Positions 47,517 through 55,746 of a DNA stretch of 64,000 nt are shown piece after piece. The stretch comes from CAIOYC01 sp038327995. GTDB taxonomy: Bacteria > Pseudomonadota > Alphaproteobacteria > Caulobacterales > Caulobacteraceae. Location of the stretch: assembly GCA_038327995.1 (NCBI GenBank), contig JBBQLP010000007.1, positions 11,384 through 75,383 on the forward strand, written 5' to 3'. The translations under genes and the position numbers were made by a program. How positions within the stretch are numbered: the stretch's first letter is position 1; every line of letters starts with the position of its first letter. The notes under the pieces were generated by a model. It had not been told where the DNA came from, did no database searches, and saw only the letters and a program-made list of their open reading frames with translations.

Positions 47517-50500
47517 ATGCTTAATCGCGGACTTTTGTGCTGCACCACCCTTTTGGCGGCAGGCGCTTTCGCCCTGTCGGCTCATGCTCAGGCGGCTCCC
47601 GCACCAGCCGATACCCCGTCCGCCACAGCGACTGAGGTCATCGTCACCGGGTCGCGAATCAAACGCAACGCCTTCACGGCGCCCGATCCGATTCAGGTCA
47701 TCTCCGCTGACCAAGCGGCGCTCTCTGGCTATGCCGATACGGCGTCCCTGCTGCAGCAATCCTCGCTCGCCTCCGGTTCGTTCCAGACCAATGACCAGTT
47801 GACCGGCTTCGTGGTTACCGGCGGTCCTGGCTCGAAAACGCTGAACCTGCGCCGTTTGGGCGCCCAGCGCACCATCATCCTCCTCGACGGCAAGCGCCTT
47901 GGCCCGGCTGGCGTCGGCGGCACGGTCGGCCCGGTCGATCTGAACGTATTCTCCCAATCAGCCATTTCGCGGATCGAAGTGCTGAAAGACGGCGCCTCGT
48001 CGATCTACGGCTCCGACGCTGTGGCCGGGGTGGTGAACATCATCACCAAGAAGAACCACGATGGCGGCGAACTGTCGGCGTTCACATCGCAATCCGAACT
48101 TGGCGGAGGCAATGTCTACACGCTCAGCGGCGACTGGGGTAAGACCTTCGATAAGGGCTATGTCGAACTCGCCGGTGAATACTACGAGCAGGAGCGTCTG
48201 GCGCGCGGCACGCGCTCCTACACCAACTGTAACGAAGACTACCTCTTCACACCCGGCGGCGGGCGGATTGACTTCACCGACGCGGTGACGGCGAACGAAG
48301 GGCACTTCTACAAGTGCTATAACCAGCTCAGCAATGTCGCCCGGACCAATGGTGGCGATTACCAGTATCTGCAACCGGGCGTGCCCTATCCGACCGCGGC
48401 GAATGGCAACAACGTGCCGGCCACCGTTTCGGCGGCGCTCGGTGGCCCGCTGAACACATTCTTCGCGCGCCAGGCTCGAGCTGGTTTTCCGGACACCTAC
48501 CCCTACGCCAACGAAGGCGTCGAGCGCGGTCTGACGGATCGGGTTTCGATCATCAGCCCGGACCGGCATTTCAATGCGAGCGGCAACGCTGGCTATGACT
48601 TCAACGCCAACACCCACCTTTATGGGCAGTTTCTGTTCAGCGACCGTGTCTCGCACCAGACGGGGTCGCGTCAGCTCTTCCCGACCCTTAGCGGCGCCTG
48701 GGTTGCGGGCAACCCTAACAACATTTTCGCGGGCACCGGTATAACGCCCGTTTTCCCGATCATTCAGTTGCCCAGCGACAATGAGCAGAACGTCAAATAT
48801 TATCGCGGCGTTATCGGGCTGAAGGGCGACATCCACGGCTTCGGCTGGTTCGACCGCTTCAGCTACGATGTCTATGGAGTCTACTCGCGATCAGACGCCA
48901 CCTATCAGACTGACTCGATCTACAATGATCGGGTGGTCGCCTCGACGACTGCGGCGACGGCCTGCAATCCTTTGACGCCAAACCTCTCCAACTTTAACTG
49001 CTCGGGGCTTGGCACAGGCATTCCCTATCTGAGCAAGCGTGTCCTTGCTGGCCAGTTCACTCAGGCCGAGCGCGACTTCCTGTTCTTCAAGACCCACAGC
49101 ACGACCCAGTATGAGCAATATATCGCCGAAGGCGACATCACTGGCGACCTGTTCACTCTTCCAGCCGGACCGGTCGGGATCGCCCTCGGCGCCTCCTATC
49201 GTCACGACAAGATTGACGACAAGCCGGATGCACAAATCCAGTTGGGCAACCTCTGGGGTCAGACCGCTTCGGGTCACACCGCCGGTTCAGACGCGGTGAG
49301 CGAAGCCTATGCCGAGTTGAGTGTTCCGGTGCTGAAGAACTTCCCGTTCATCCAGAACCTCAGCTTTGATGTCTCTGGCCGTTACAGCAATTACGACAGC
49401 TATGGTTCCACCTCGACTTACAAGGTGTCCGGCAACTGGACCGTGATCCCTGACCTCCGCTTCCGCGGTTCGGTCGGAACCTCGTTCCGCGCCCCGGCGC
49501 TGTTCGAGCTGTTCCTCGCTCACCAGACGAGCTTCCAGGGCCAGGCCAACATCGACCCCTGCATCAACTACGCAGCAAACAACCAGCCTATCGTCATTCA
49601 AAACGCTTGTGCCGCGCTTGGCATCGGTCCCACATATACCGGCGTTACTAACCCCGGTGGTGGCGCATCCGCCCAGATTTCAACGGGCGGCGGCGCTGCC
49701 AACCTGAAGGCCGAAACCTCTCAGGCCAAGAGCATCGGGGTGATCATCACGCCGAAGCACTTCGGTATTGACCGCTGGAGCAACCTCTCCGTGGCCGTGG
49801 ATTACTTCGACTTCCAGGTTCACGACGAGGTCAGGACCTTCGGCGCTGGCAATATTATTTCTCAGTGCTTGCGTGGACAAACCGCCTTCTGCACGCTGTT
49901 CGTTCGCGACAGCAATCCGGCGTCGCCCACCTTCCAGAACATCCTGACCGTCAACAACAACTACGTGAACGTGGCGCGGCAAGGTGTTCGTGGGTTGGAC
50001 GTGACCCTCCATGCCGACCACAACTTCGGTCGTTTCGGGCGGCTTGCGTTTGACAGCAACCTGACCTGGACATTTGCCGATAAATCACTGCTGCTTGGCA
50101 ACGCAGCGATCACCGACCAGAACGGCACCACGTTCAACTTCAATGGACCGGACTTCTCTGGCAACGCTTCGCTGGAGTGGGATTACAACGACTACACCGT
50201 GTTCTGGAACGTACAGGGGCTTGGCAAGGGATCGGATACCGAGAACTTCGGCGGGGACACCTTCGCCAACAGCAGGTATTCTAATACCCCGGCGGGCCTG
50301 GGTTCACCGCAGGTCTATTTCAAGCAATATGTCGAAACGACGATCTATCACGACCTGTCGGTCCGCAAGCGCTTCCCGATCTGGAATCTTGAAGTGACCG
50401 CTGGCGCGAAGAATGTGTTCAATGAAGCGCCCCCTGCCCAGTCTACTGGACAGTTCCGCTCTGGAACCTCGGCGCTTAATGCCTACGACGTCATTGGTCG

Positions 50501-50534
50501 GCAATACTTCCTGCGCCTTACCAAGAAGTGGTAG
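47517..50534 (+). CDS. TonB-dependent outer-membrane receptor
   Basis: A 1005-residue receptor. The signal peptide is about residues 1-26 (ending SAHAQ). The plug domain begins EVIVTGSRIKRNAF and contains LRRLGAQRTIILLDGKRL and VEVLKDGASSIYGSDAVAGVVNI-like segments. The rest is a 22-strand-type barrel ending in an aromatic residue (RLTKKW). The size and plug sequence resemble the Caulobacter/Sphingomonas receptors for carbohydrates or peptides rather than classical siderophore receptors; the ligand is unknown. A strong terminator follows. Confidence 0.95.
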   Translation: MLNRGLLCCTTLLAAGAFALSAHAQAAPAPADTPSATATEVIVTGSRIKRNAFTAPDPIQVISADQAALSGYADTASLLQQSSLASGSFQTNDQLTGFVVTGGPGSKTLNLRRLGAQRTIILLDGKRLGPAGVGGTVGPVDLNVFSQSAISRIEVLKDGASSIYGSDAVAGVVNIITKKNHDGGELSAFTSQSELGGGNVYTLSGDWGKTFDKGYVELAGEYYEQERLARGTRSYTNCNEDYLFTPGGGRIDFTDAVTANEGHFYKCYNQLSNVARTNGGDYQYLQPGVPYPTAANGNNVPATVSAALGGPLNTFFARQARAGFPDTYPYANEGVERGLTDRVSIISPDRHFNASGNAGYDFNANTHLYGQFLFSDRVSHQTGSRQLFPTLSGAWVAGNPNNIFAGTGITPVFPIIQLPSDNEQNVKYYRGVIGLKGDIHGFGWFDRFSYDVYGVYSRSDATYQTDSIYNDRVVASTTAATACNPLTPNLSNFNCSGLGTGIPYLSKRVLAGQFTQAERDFLFFKTHSTTQYEQYIAEGDITGDLFTLPAGPVGIALGASYRHDKIDDKPDAQIQLGNLWGQTASGHTAGSDAVSEAYAELSVPVLKNFPFIQNLSFDVSGRYSNYDSYGSTSTYKVSGNWTVIPDLRFRGSVGTSFRAPALFELFLAHQTSFQGQANIDPCINYAANNQPIVIQNACAALGIGPTYTGVTNPGGGASAQISTGGGAANLKAETSQAKSIGVIITPKHFGIDRWSNLSVAVDYFDFQVHDEVRTFGAGNIISQCLRGQTAFCTLFVRDSNPASPTFQNILTVNNNYVNVARQGVRGLDVTLHADHNFGRFGRLAFDSNLTWTFADKSLLLGNAAITDQNGTTFNFNGPDFSGNASLEWDYNDYTVFWNVQGLGKGSDTENFGGDTFANSRYSNTPAGLGSPQVYFKQYVETTIYHDLSVRKRFPIWNLEVTAGAKNVFNEAPPAQSTGQFRSGTSALNAYDVIGRQYFLRLTKKW

Positions 50535-50559
50535 GCACAGCTAAGCAATAACTTGAAAG

Positions 50560-50585
50560 GGCGGCCTTCTGGCCGCCTTTTTTTT
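50560..50585 (+). terminator. Rho-independent terminator after the TonB receptor
   Basis: A 7-bp GC stem (GGCGGCC and GGCCGCC) closes a TTCT loop and is followed by eight T residues. It starts 25 bases after the receptor stop. This is the clearest intrinsic terminator in the window. The rest of the gap up to 50865 holds no gene I can support, only the presumed promoter of the two-component system. Confidence 0.93.
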
Positions 50586-50865
50586 GTTTCTAGTGTACAC
50601 TCTGCATCCGGCTGTAACAATCGATCAGTCGTACGCATGGCCCGTACGTCCCCGCACTACTCATTGAGGCGCTGTGGGACCGCGTATTGAAGCCAATTTG
50701 GCCGCGCGTGGCTCCGCTTGCCGATGAGGCATTGGATCAATTTCCAGGGAACATTTTCGCTCAACGCGCGAGATGGCATCAAGCAACGATCAGGTTTTGC
50801 GGGTTGGAGTCAGCCGGGCGACAAGGCCCATTTCCCCGCCGCCTCTCGCCCGCTAGTCTTCCCGT

Positions 50866-51564
50866 ATGAAGGTGCTTGTTGTCGAGGATGATGTGGAGAC
50901 GTCGGCCTACGTGGCGCGGGGTCTGAAGGAGCAGGGGCATGGGGTAGAGATCGCCACCACCGGGCGCGACGGACTGTTCCTGGCCCTTGACCAGCCTTTT
51001 GATGTGATCGTCATGGACCGGATGTTGCCAGGGATGGACGGGCTGAGCCTAGTCAAGTCCCTGCGCGCCGGGGGCATGGAGACGCCGGTGATCTTTCTCA
51101 CCGCGCTGGGCGGCGTGGGCGAGCGGGTGGAGGGGCTGGAGGCGGGGGCCGACGACTATCTGGTCAAGCCTTTCTCGTTTTCGGAATTGAACGCGCGGGT
51201 CAACGCCCTGGCCCGGCGGCCCCCGTTCAAGGGCGAGGCGGCAGCCAATCTGATCGTCGGCGACATCGACCTAAACCGGCTGCAACGCTCGGCCAAGCTC
51301 GGCGGCCAGCCGCTGGACCTGAAGCCCAAGGAGTTCGCCCTCCTGGAATATTTGATGCTGAACTCGGGCCGGGTAGTTACCCGCACCATGCTTCTGGAAC
51401 ACGTGTGGGATTTCCACTTCAACCCCCGCACCACCATCGTCGAGACGCACATCAGTCGATTGCGGGCGAAACTGGATGCGGTGCGGGAGACGGCGGCGGG
51501 CGACAGCAAGGCAGCGCAGCTCCTCACCGTGCGTGGCGCGGGATATATGCTCGTTGGCGATTAG
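50866..51564 (+). CDS. OmpR/PhoB-family response regulator
   Basis: A 232-residue response regulator. The receiver domain has acidic residues E7-D8-D9, phospho-acceptor D51 (IVMDRMLPGMDG) and the conserved Lys in DDYLVKPFSF. The C-terminal winged-helix DNA-binding domain ends LTVRGAGYMLVG. Its 3' end overlaps the histidine kinase gene, which is the expected partner. The regulon is unknown; it could control the adjacent ACP/ketosynthase genes or the upstream receptor. Confidence 0.95.
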   Translation: MKVLVVEDDVETSAYVARGLKEQGHGVEIATTGRDGLFLALDQPFDVIVMDRMLPGMDGLSLVKSLRAGGMETPVIFLTALGGVGERVEGLEAGADDYLVKPFSFSELNARVNALARRPPFKGEAAANLIVGDIDLNRLQRSAKLGGQPLDLKPKEFALLEYLMLNSGRVVTRTMLLEHVWDFHFNPRTTIVETHISRLRAKLDAVRETAAGDSKAAQLLTVRGAGYMLVGD

Positions 51565-52984
51565 ACTCCCCGCATCCTGGCGTTCGACGCGCGCACGAGT
51601 GGCGATGCTGCTGGTGGCGCTGTTCGTTGCGGCGTTCGGCTCATCGGGGGCTGCCATGTGGCTGGCCCTGTCCGAGCCGGTGGACGCCTCGATCGAGAAT
51701 CGGCTGCAGCACGAAGCGGCGGCGCTTACTCGGCTTTACGGCGCTCGCCCGCTCGATCTGGCTATCGGGTTGATCCGCAACCACGAGCGTCGCGCCTCCG
51801 GCTTCCAGTGGCGGGTCGGGACCTCCTCAGGGCGCAGGATCGCTGGCAATCTGCCGGATGCGGCCTATGCCCCCGGCTTTTCCACCGTCGCCGCCGCGCC
51901 CTCTACCCTGCGTGAGGCCAGCGAGACCAGTGAGGAAGCCGGGCCCCCTGACGACGATGACGCCGATAGCGGAGATCGTCTGCGCACCCTCACCGTGGCG
52001 CTTCGCAACGGAGCCATGCTGACCCTGGGTGAGGACCTTGGTCGCACGCGCGCGCTGAAGCGCCTGTTCCTGCGCACCTTCATGCTGACTTCCGGCGCGG
52101 CGCTGATGATTGCCCTGGCCCTGGCGCTGACCTTTGTCTCGCGGCTTCTGGGGCGGATCGAGGTGATCGCCTCGACGGCGGACGCAGTATCGGGGCAGGA
52201 CATGGGCGCCCGTGCGCCCTTGCGCGATCCCCTGCGCGCTGATGACATCGACCGGCTGGCCCTGTCTGTGAACCAGATGCTGGACCGGATCGCCGCCCTC
52301 CTCGGCAGTCTGCGCCAGGTGTCCGACGATGTGGCGCACGACCTGCGCACGCCCCTGGCGCACCTGAAACAGCGGATCGAGACGGTGCTGAACGCCCCGC
52401 CCTCCATCGAGAGCTATCGCGGCGCGCTGGAAGGCGCGTCAGAAAAGATCGACGAGGTGCTGGCCACCTTTGAGGCGCTCCTCTCCATCGCGCGTCTGGA
52501 GGCAGGCGCCAAGATCGCGGGCTTCCGCAGCTTAGACCTTGCCGAGGTCGCCGAAGCGGTGGTCGAGGCCTTTCGCCCCTCGGCCGAAGATGGCGGTCGC
52601 CAACTCCTTCTCTATGCCCCCCGACCGATGGCGGTGGAGGGCGAGCGCTCGCTGATCACCCAGATGCTGGCCAATCTGGTGGAAAATGCACTGCTGCACA
52701 CCCCCCCGGGCACAACGGTGGAGGTGCACGCCGAGAATCTCGGCGCGGTGGCCCGGCTGGGGGTGGAGGATGACGGGCCGGGACTCGAGGATAGTGAACG
52801 CGCGCGCATCTTCGAGCGATTCTACCGTGGCGACCGCAGCCGAACCACTCCCGGTTCGGGGCTGGGCCTTAGTCTCGCGGCGGCGGTGGCGGCGGCGCAC
52901 AACGCCCAGATCCGGGCCGAAGACGCGGGACCAGGGCTGCGCATTCTGGTGGATTTTCCGTTGGATGGAGCCCAGGCGCACTGA
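51554..52984 (+). CDS. Membrane sensor histidine kinase
   Basis: A kinase of about 476 residues. Two transmembrane helices (about 16-40 and 178-198) flank a periplasmic sensor of about 135 residues that includes an acidic PPDDDDADSGD stretch. A HAMP domain follows, then the phospho-acceptor H262 in DVAHDLRTPLAHLKQR, and the ATPase motifs NLVENALLH, DDGPGLED and GSGLGLSLA. The start is probably the TTG at 51554, overlapping the regulator stop; it yields the common RLPASWRSTRARVAML opening. The signal sensed is unknown. Confidence 0.93.
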   Translation: MAIRLPASWRSTRARVAMLLVALFVAAFGSSGAAMWLALSEPVDASIENRLQHEAAALTRLYGARPLDLAIGLIRNHERRASGFQWRVGTSSGRRIAGNLPDAAYAPGFSTVAAAPSTLREASETSEEAGPPDDDDADSGDRLRTLTVALRNGAMLTLGEDLGRTRALKRLFLRTFMLTSGAALMIALALALTFVSRLLGRIEVIASTADAVSGQDMGARAPLRDPLRADDIDRLALSVNQMLDRIAALLGSLRQVSDDVAHDLRTPLAHLKQRIETVLNAPPSIESYRGALEGASEKIDEVLATFEALLSIARLEAGAKIAGFRSLDLAEVAEAVVEAFRPSAEDGGRQLLLYAPRPMAVEGERSLITQMLANLVENALLHTPPGTTVEVHAENLGAVARLGVEDDGPGLEDSERARIFERFYRGDRSRTTPGSGLGLSLAAAVAAAHNAQIRAEDAGPGLRILVDFPLDGAQAH

Positions 52985-53083
52985 CCCCTTTCTGCTCTGT
53001 GCTTGCGAGCCAGCGCCCAGCGACTATGTTGCGCCAGCCGGGTTCATGGAGCGCCCGAGGGCGTACGCGCCAAGGAAGCAATA

Positions 53084-53329
53084 ATGACGATTTCGGCCAA
53101 CGATATCCTTGACCTGATCTCCACCGAAGTGCCGATTGAGCGCTCGCACCTGGACCCCGCAGCGACGCTAGAATCGCTCAATATCGCCTCCCTCGATATG
53201 ATCAGCGTGATGTTCGCGCTCGAGGATAAATACAGCCTCGTGATCGAGCAGGAGGATGTGAAGGACGCGAAGACCTTACAGGGTTTCGTCGATATCGTCA
53301 TCGCCAAGGCCAAGGCGGCGGACGTCTGA
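53084..53329 (+). CDS. Discrete acyl carrier protein
   Basis: An 81-residue acyl carrier protein. The phosphopantetheine serine is S36 in LNIASLDMISVMFALED. The residue before it is Ala rather than the usual Asp, which marks this as a specialised carrier and not the housekeeping AcpP. AAGGAAG lies seven bases before ATG 53084. It is followed, one base after its stop, by a ketosynthase gene, so the two form an operon that probably extends or holds a specialised acyl chain. Confidence 0.92.
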   Translation: MTISANDILDLISTEVPIERSHLDPAATLESLNIASLDMISVMFALEDKYSLVIEQEDVKDAKTLQGFVDIVIAKAKAADV

Positions 53330-53330
53330 C

Positions 53331-54572
53331 TTGGTCCGCACCTCTGTGAAACAGGTCGCCATCACTGGCATGGGCGCCGTGTCCGGCCTCGGTCAGGGTG
53401 TGCAAGCAACATGGGACGCCGCAATAGCTGGCAAGAGCGGTATCCGCCCCATGTCGCGCCTGTTCCAGAACGACCCGCGATATCCCTATGAAGGCATCGC
53501 GGCCTATGTAGAGGCGCTGGACACCAAGCCGGTTGAAGCCCGGTTCGGTCCTCGTGCTTTGGCCCATCTTGACCCGGTGTCGGTGTTCTCGGTGGTGGCG
53601 AGCGTCGAAGCGATGGAACAGGCGGGACTGATCGGCCATCCAGCGTTGTCGGACCGCACGGTGATCCTCTATGGCGTGGGTTCCGGCGGCAACACCACCA
53701 TCGAGGAAGCCTACCACCGGCTCTTCGACAAGAAGGCTCCCACCGTCCATCCCCTGACTGTGCCCAAATACATGGCTTCCGCAGCTCCCAGCCAGCTTTC
53801 GATTATGTTCGGGGTACGCGGCCTCACCTATACCATCGCCTCCGCCTGCTCGTCCTCGGCCCACGCGATCTCAGAGGGGATGCACATGATCCGCGCAGGG
53901 CGGGCGGACGTGGCCATCGTCGGCGGGGCGGAAGCGACGATCACCTATGGAGGTTGGCTAGCCTGGAAGGCGGTGCGCGCCATGTCGTCCACCGCCTGCC
54001 GGCCGTTTTCCATCGGGCGCGACGGCATGGTGCTGGGCGAGGGGGCGGCGACGTTGGTGCTGGAGGACTGGGACCACGCCCAAGCGCGGGGTGCGACCAT
54101 CTTGGGAGAGGTCGCTGGGTCCGGCGCCTCGTCCGACGCTTTCCATATCACCCAGCCCCAGGGAGACGGGGCAGTTTCGGCGATGCGCGCCGCCCTGGCG
54201 GACGCAGGCGTGGAGTTGCAGACCCCAGTTCTGGTCTCCGCCCACGGCACCGGCACCGAGCTGAACGACAAGACCGAGACGGCGGCCCTGCGCGAGGTCT
54301 ATGGCGTGGGAATGGATCGCAATCTGGTGATCGCCACCAAGTCCCAGCATGGACATCTATTCGGAGGGGCGGGGGCCATCGAGTTCATTCTCGGCGTGCT
54401 GGCGATCCAGCGCCGGATCGCGCCGCCGGTGCTGAACTACCTCGGCCCTGACCCCGAGTGCGACGTGCCCTTGGCGCTCGGTGAGGCCCGAGCCATCGAC
54501 TTCGAGGTGCTGGTCTCCAACTCTTTCGCGTTTGGCGGATTGAACTCGGTGTTGGTCGCCCGGCGGGTCTGA
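53331..54572 (+). CDS. Beta-ketoacyl-ACP synthase (FabF-like)
   Basis: A 413-residue condensing enzyme with an intact catalytic triad: C173 in IASACSSSAHAI, H305 in SAHGTGTELNDKTE and H342 in TKSQHGHLFGGAGAIEF. It decarboxylatively condenses malonyl-ACP with an acyl chain. The start is a TTG directly after the ACP stop. It differs from housekeeping FabF in the active-site surroundings (for example the PKYMASAAPSQLS segment) and belongs to the secondary-metabolism-like FabF relatives paired with their own ACP. No ketoreductase or dehydratase is beside it, so those must come from the fatty acid synthase. Confidence 0.92.
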   Translation: MVRTSVKQVAITGMGAVSGLGQGVQATWDAAIAGKSGIRPMSRLFQNDPRYPYEGIAAYVEALDTKPVEARFGPRALAHLDPVSVFSVVASVEAMEQAGLIGHPALSDRTVILYGVGSGGNTTIEEAYHRLFDKKAPTVHPLTVPKYMASAAPSQLSIMFGVRGLTYTIASACSSSAHAISEGMHMIRAGRADVAIVGGAEATITYGGWLAWKAVRAMSSTACRPFSIGRDGMVLGEGAATLVLEDWDHAQARGATILGEVAGSGASSDAFHITQPQGDGAVSAMRAALADAGVELQTPVLVSAHGTGTELNDKTETAALREVYGVGMDRNLVIATKSQHGHLFGGAGAIEFILGVLAIQRRIAPPVLNYLGPDPECDVPLALGEARAIDFEVLVSNSFAFGGLNSVLVARRV

Positions 54573-54895
54573 CAGCCTGCGTTGCGACGCCCCGCCGCAG
54601 GGTTTCCGGTTAACCATGGGATATTGCAAAATCGCTACCTGATCGGAAAGTCCGAAACATACGAGATCGTCTCTGCGCCATGTATAATTGATTTTAAAGG
54701 CGGATTCACACACAGGTGCGGCAAGCTGCCGCATACTTCACATACTAATTGCGGCTAAAAAGCGTTATATTTGGCCACATTTCAGACACACACATTGCCA
54801 CGAAGACAAGAAAACTCCAACTGCAAGCCATGCTGCGCCGCCTAGAAGACTTCGCAGACGCCGGGGGGCGTCAGTAGCTTTTGGTCAGGCGCGTC
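54573..54895. promoter_or_regulatory. AT-richer intergenic region with an inverted repeat
   Basis: A 323-base stretch with no open gene, clearly richer in A and T than its neighbours between about 54620 and 54810. It contains a perfect 7-bp inverted repeat TGCGGCA-AGC-TGCCGCA at 54717-54733 and several ACACAC runs. It separates the ACP/ketosynthase pair from the phosphatase and so probably holds a promoter for the latter. The repeat could be an operator or a small hairpin. Confidence 0.5.
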
Positions 54896-55573
54896 ATGCA
54901 ATTTTCCATCTCGTGCGATTTCGACGGCACAATCACGCTTCAGGATACCGTCGATGCGGTGCTGGAGCGCTTCGCCGAGCCCGAGTGGCAGGACGTGGAA
55001 GCGGAGTGGCAAGCGGGCAAGCTCGGCTCGCGCGAATGCCTGGCGCAGCAGACCAGGCTCCTGCGCACGACTCCCGCCGAGCTTGACGCCTTCCTCGACG
55101 AGATCGACGTCGACGCGGACGCCAAGGGCTTTTTCGACGACTGTTTCCGCATGGGCCTGCCAGTGTCGGTGGTGTCGGATGGTTACGACTGGGCGGTGAG
55201 CCGCATTCTGGCCCGCGCGGGCATCCGTGGGGTGCAGATCACTGCCAACCGGTTGATCCACGCCGGGGGCGACCGCTGGACTGCACGCTTTCCCCACTCG
55301 GCCAACAACTGCGGTTCGGGCGTCTGCAAATGCGCGGTGGTCAATTCCGAGGCGCAACTGATCCACATCGGCGACGGGCGCTCTGACGCGTGCGTGTCGG
55401 ATATGGTCGATCTGGTCTTCGCCAAGGGCAGCCTTTTGAAGGGCCGCGACGCGACGGGCTTGCCGTCTGTGGGCTTTGAGACCTTCGCCGAAATCCGCGC
55501 CATGCTGCCCGACCTCGCCGCCTTGGTTCCGGCACCGATGGCAGTTCCTGTGGTCGCCCAGCGCACCGCCTGA
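54896..55573 (+). CDS. HAD-IB family phosphatase (MtnX/SerB-like)
   Basis: A 225-residue HAD hydrolase with nucleophile D8 and acid D10 in SCDFDGTITLQDTVD, motif II in VVSDGYDW, and motif IV in GDGRSDACVSDMVD. A cysteine-rich insert NNCGSGVCKC lies near residue 140. The fold class resembles MtnX and phosphoserine phosphatases, cytosolic enzymes acting on small phosphorylated metabolites. ATG 54896 is preferred to the TTG 15 bases upstream. No methionine-salvage genes are nearby, so a role in the local island is more likely than MtnX activity. Confidence 0.85.
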   Translation: MQFSISCDFDGTITLQDTVDAVLERFAEPEWQDVEAEWQAGKLGSRECLAQQTRLLRTTPAELDAFLDEIDVDADAKGFFDDCFRMGLPVSVVSDGYDWAVSRILARAGIRGVQITANRLIHAGGDRWTARFPHSANNCGSGVCKCAVVNSEAQLIHIGDGRSDACVSDMVDLVFAKGSLLKGRDATGLPSVGFETFAEIRAMLPDLAALVPAPMAVPVVAQRTA

Positions 55574-55746
55574 TCACTGCAAACGGGCCCCGTCCTTGGC
55601 TACACCGCTTTTCGCGGCGGCAAGCTCGGGATGAGGCCGGATTTTATGGCACTGCCCAACCGTTCGTGGGCGGCAGGCTTTGTCCAAGTCACCTCATCCT
55701 GCGTTTATCGAAGGACGAGGCGTAGCTGCATCCCTGGAGTTCTCGA

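Noticed and set aside
50687..50869. A 60-codon frame in the gap before the response regulator
   Set aside because: No ribosome-binding site, no recognisable motif, and its end overlaps the regulator start in another frame.
54896..55573. Assignment of the HAD phosphatase as MtnX in methionine salvage
   Set aside because: No methylthioribose genes are nearby and the motif set is only class-level.
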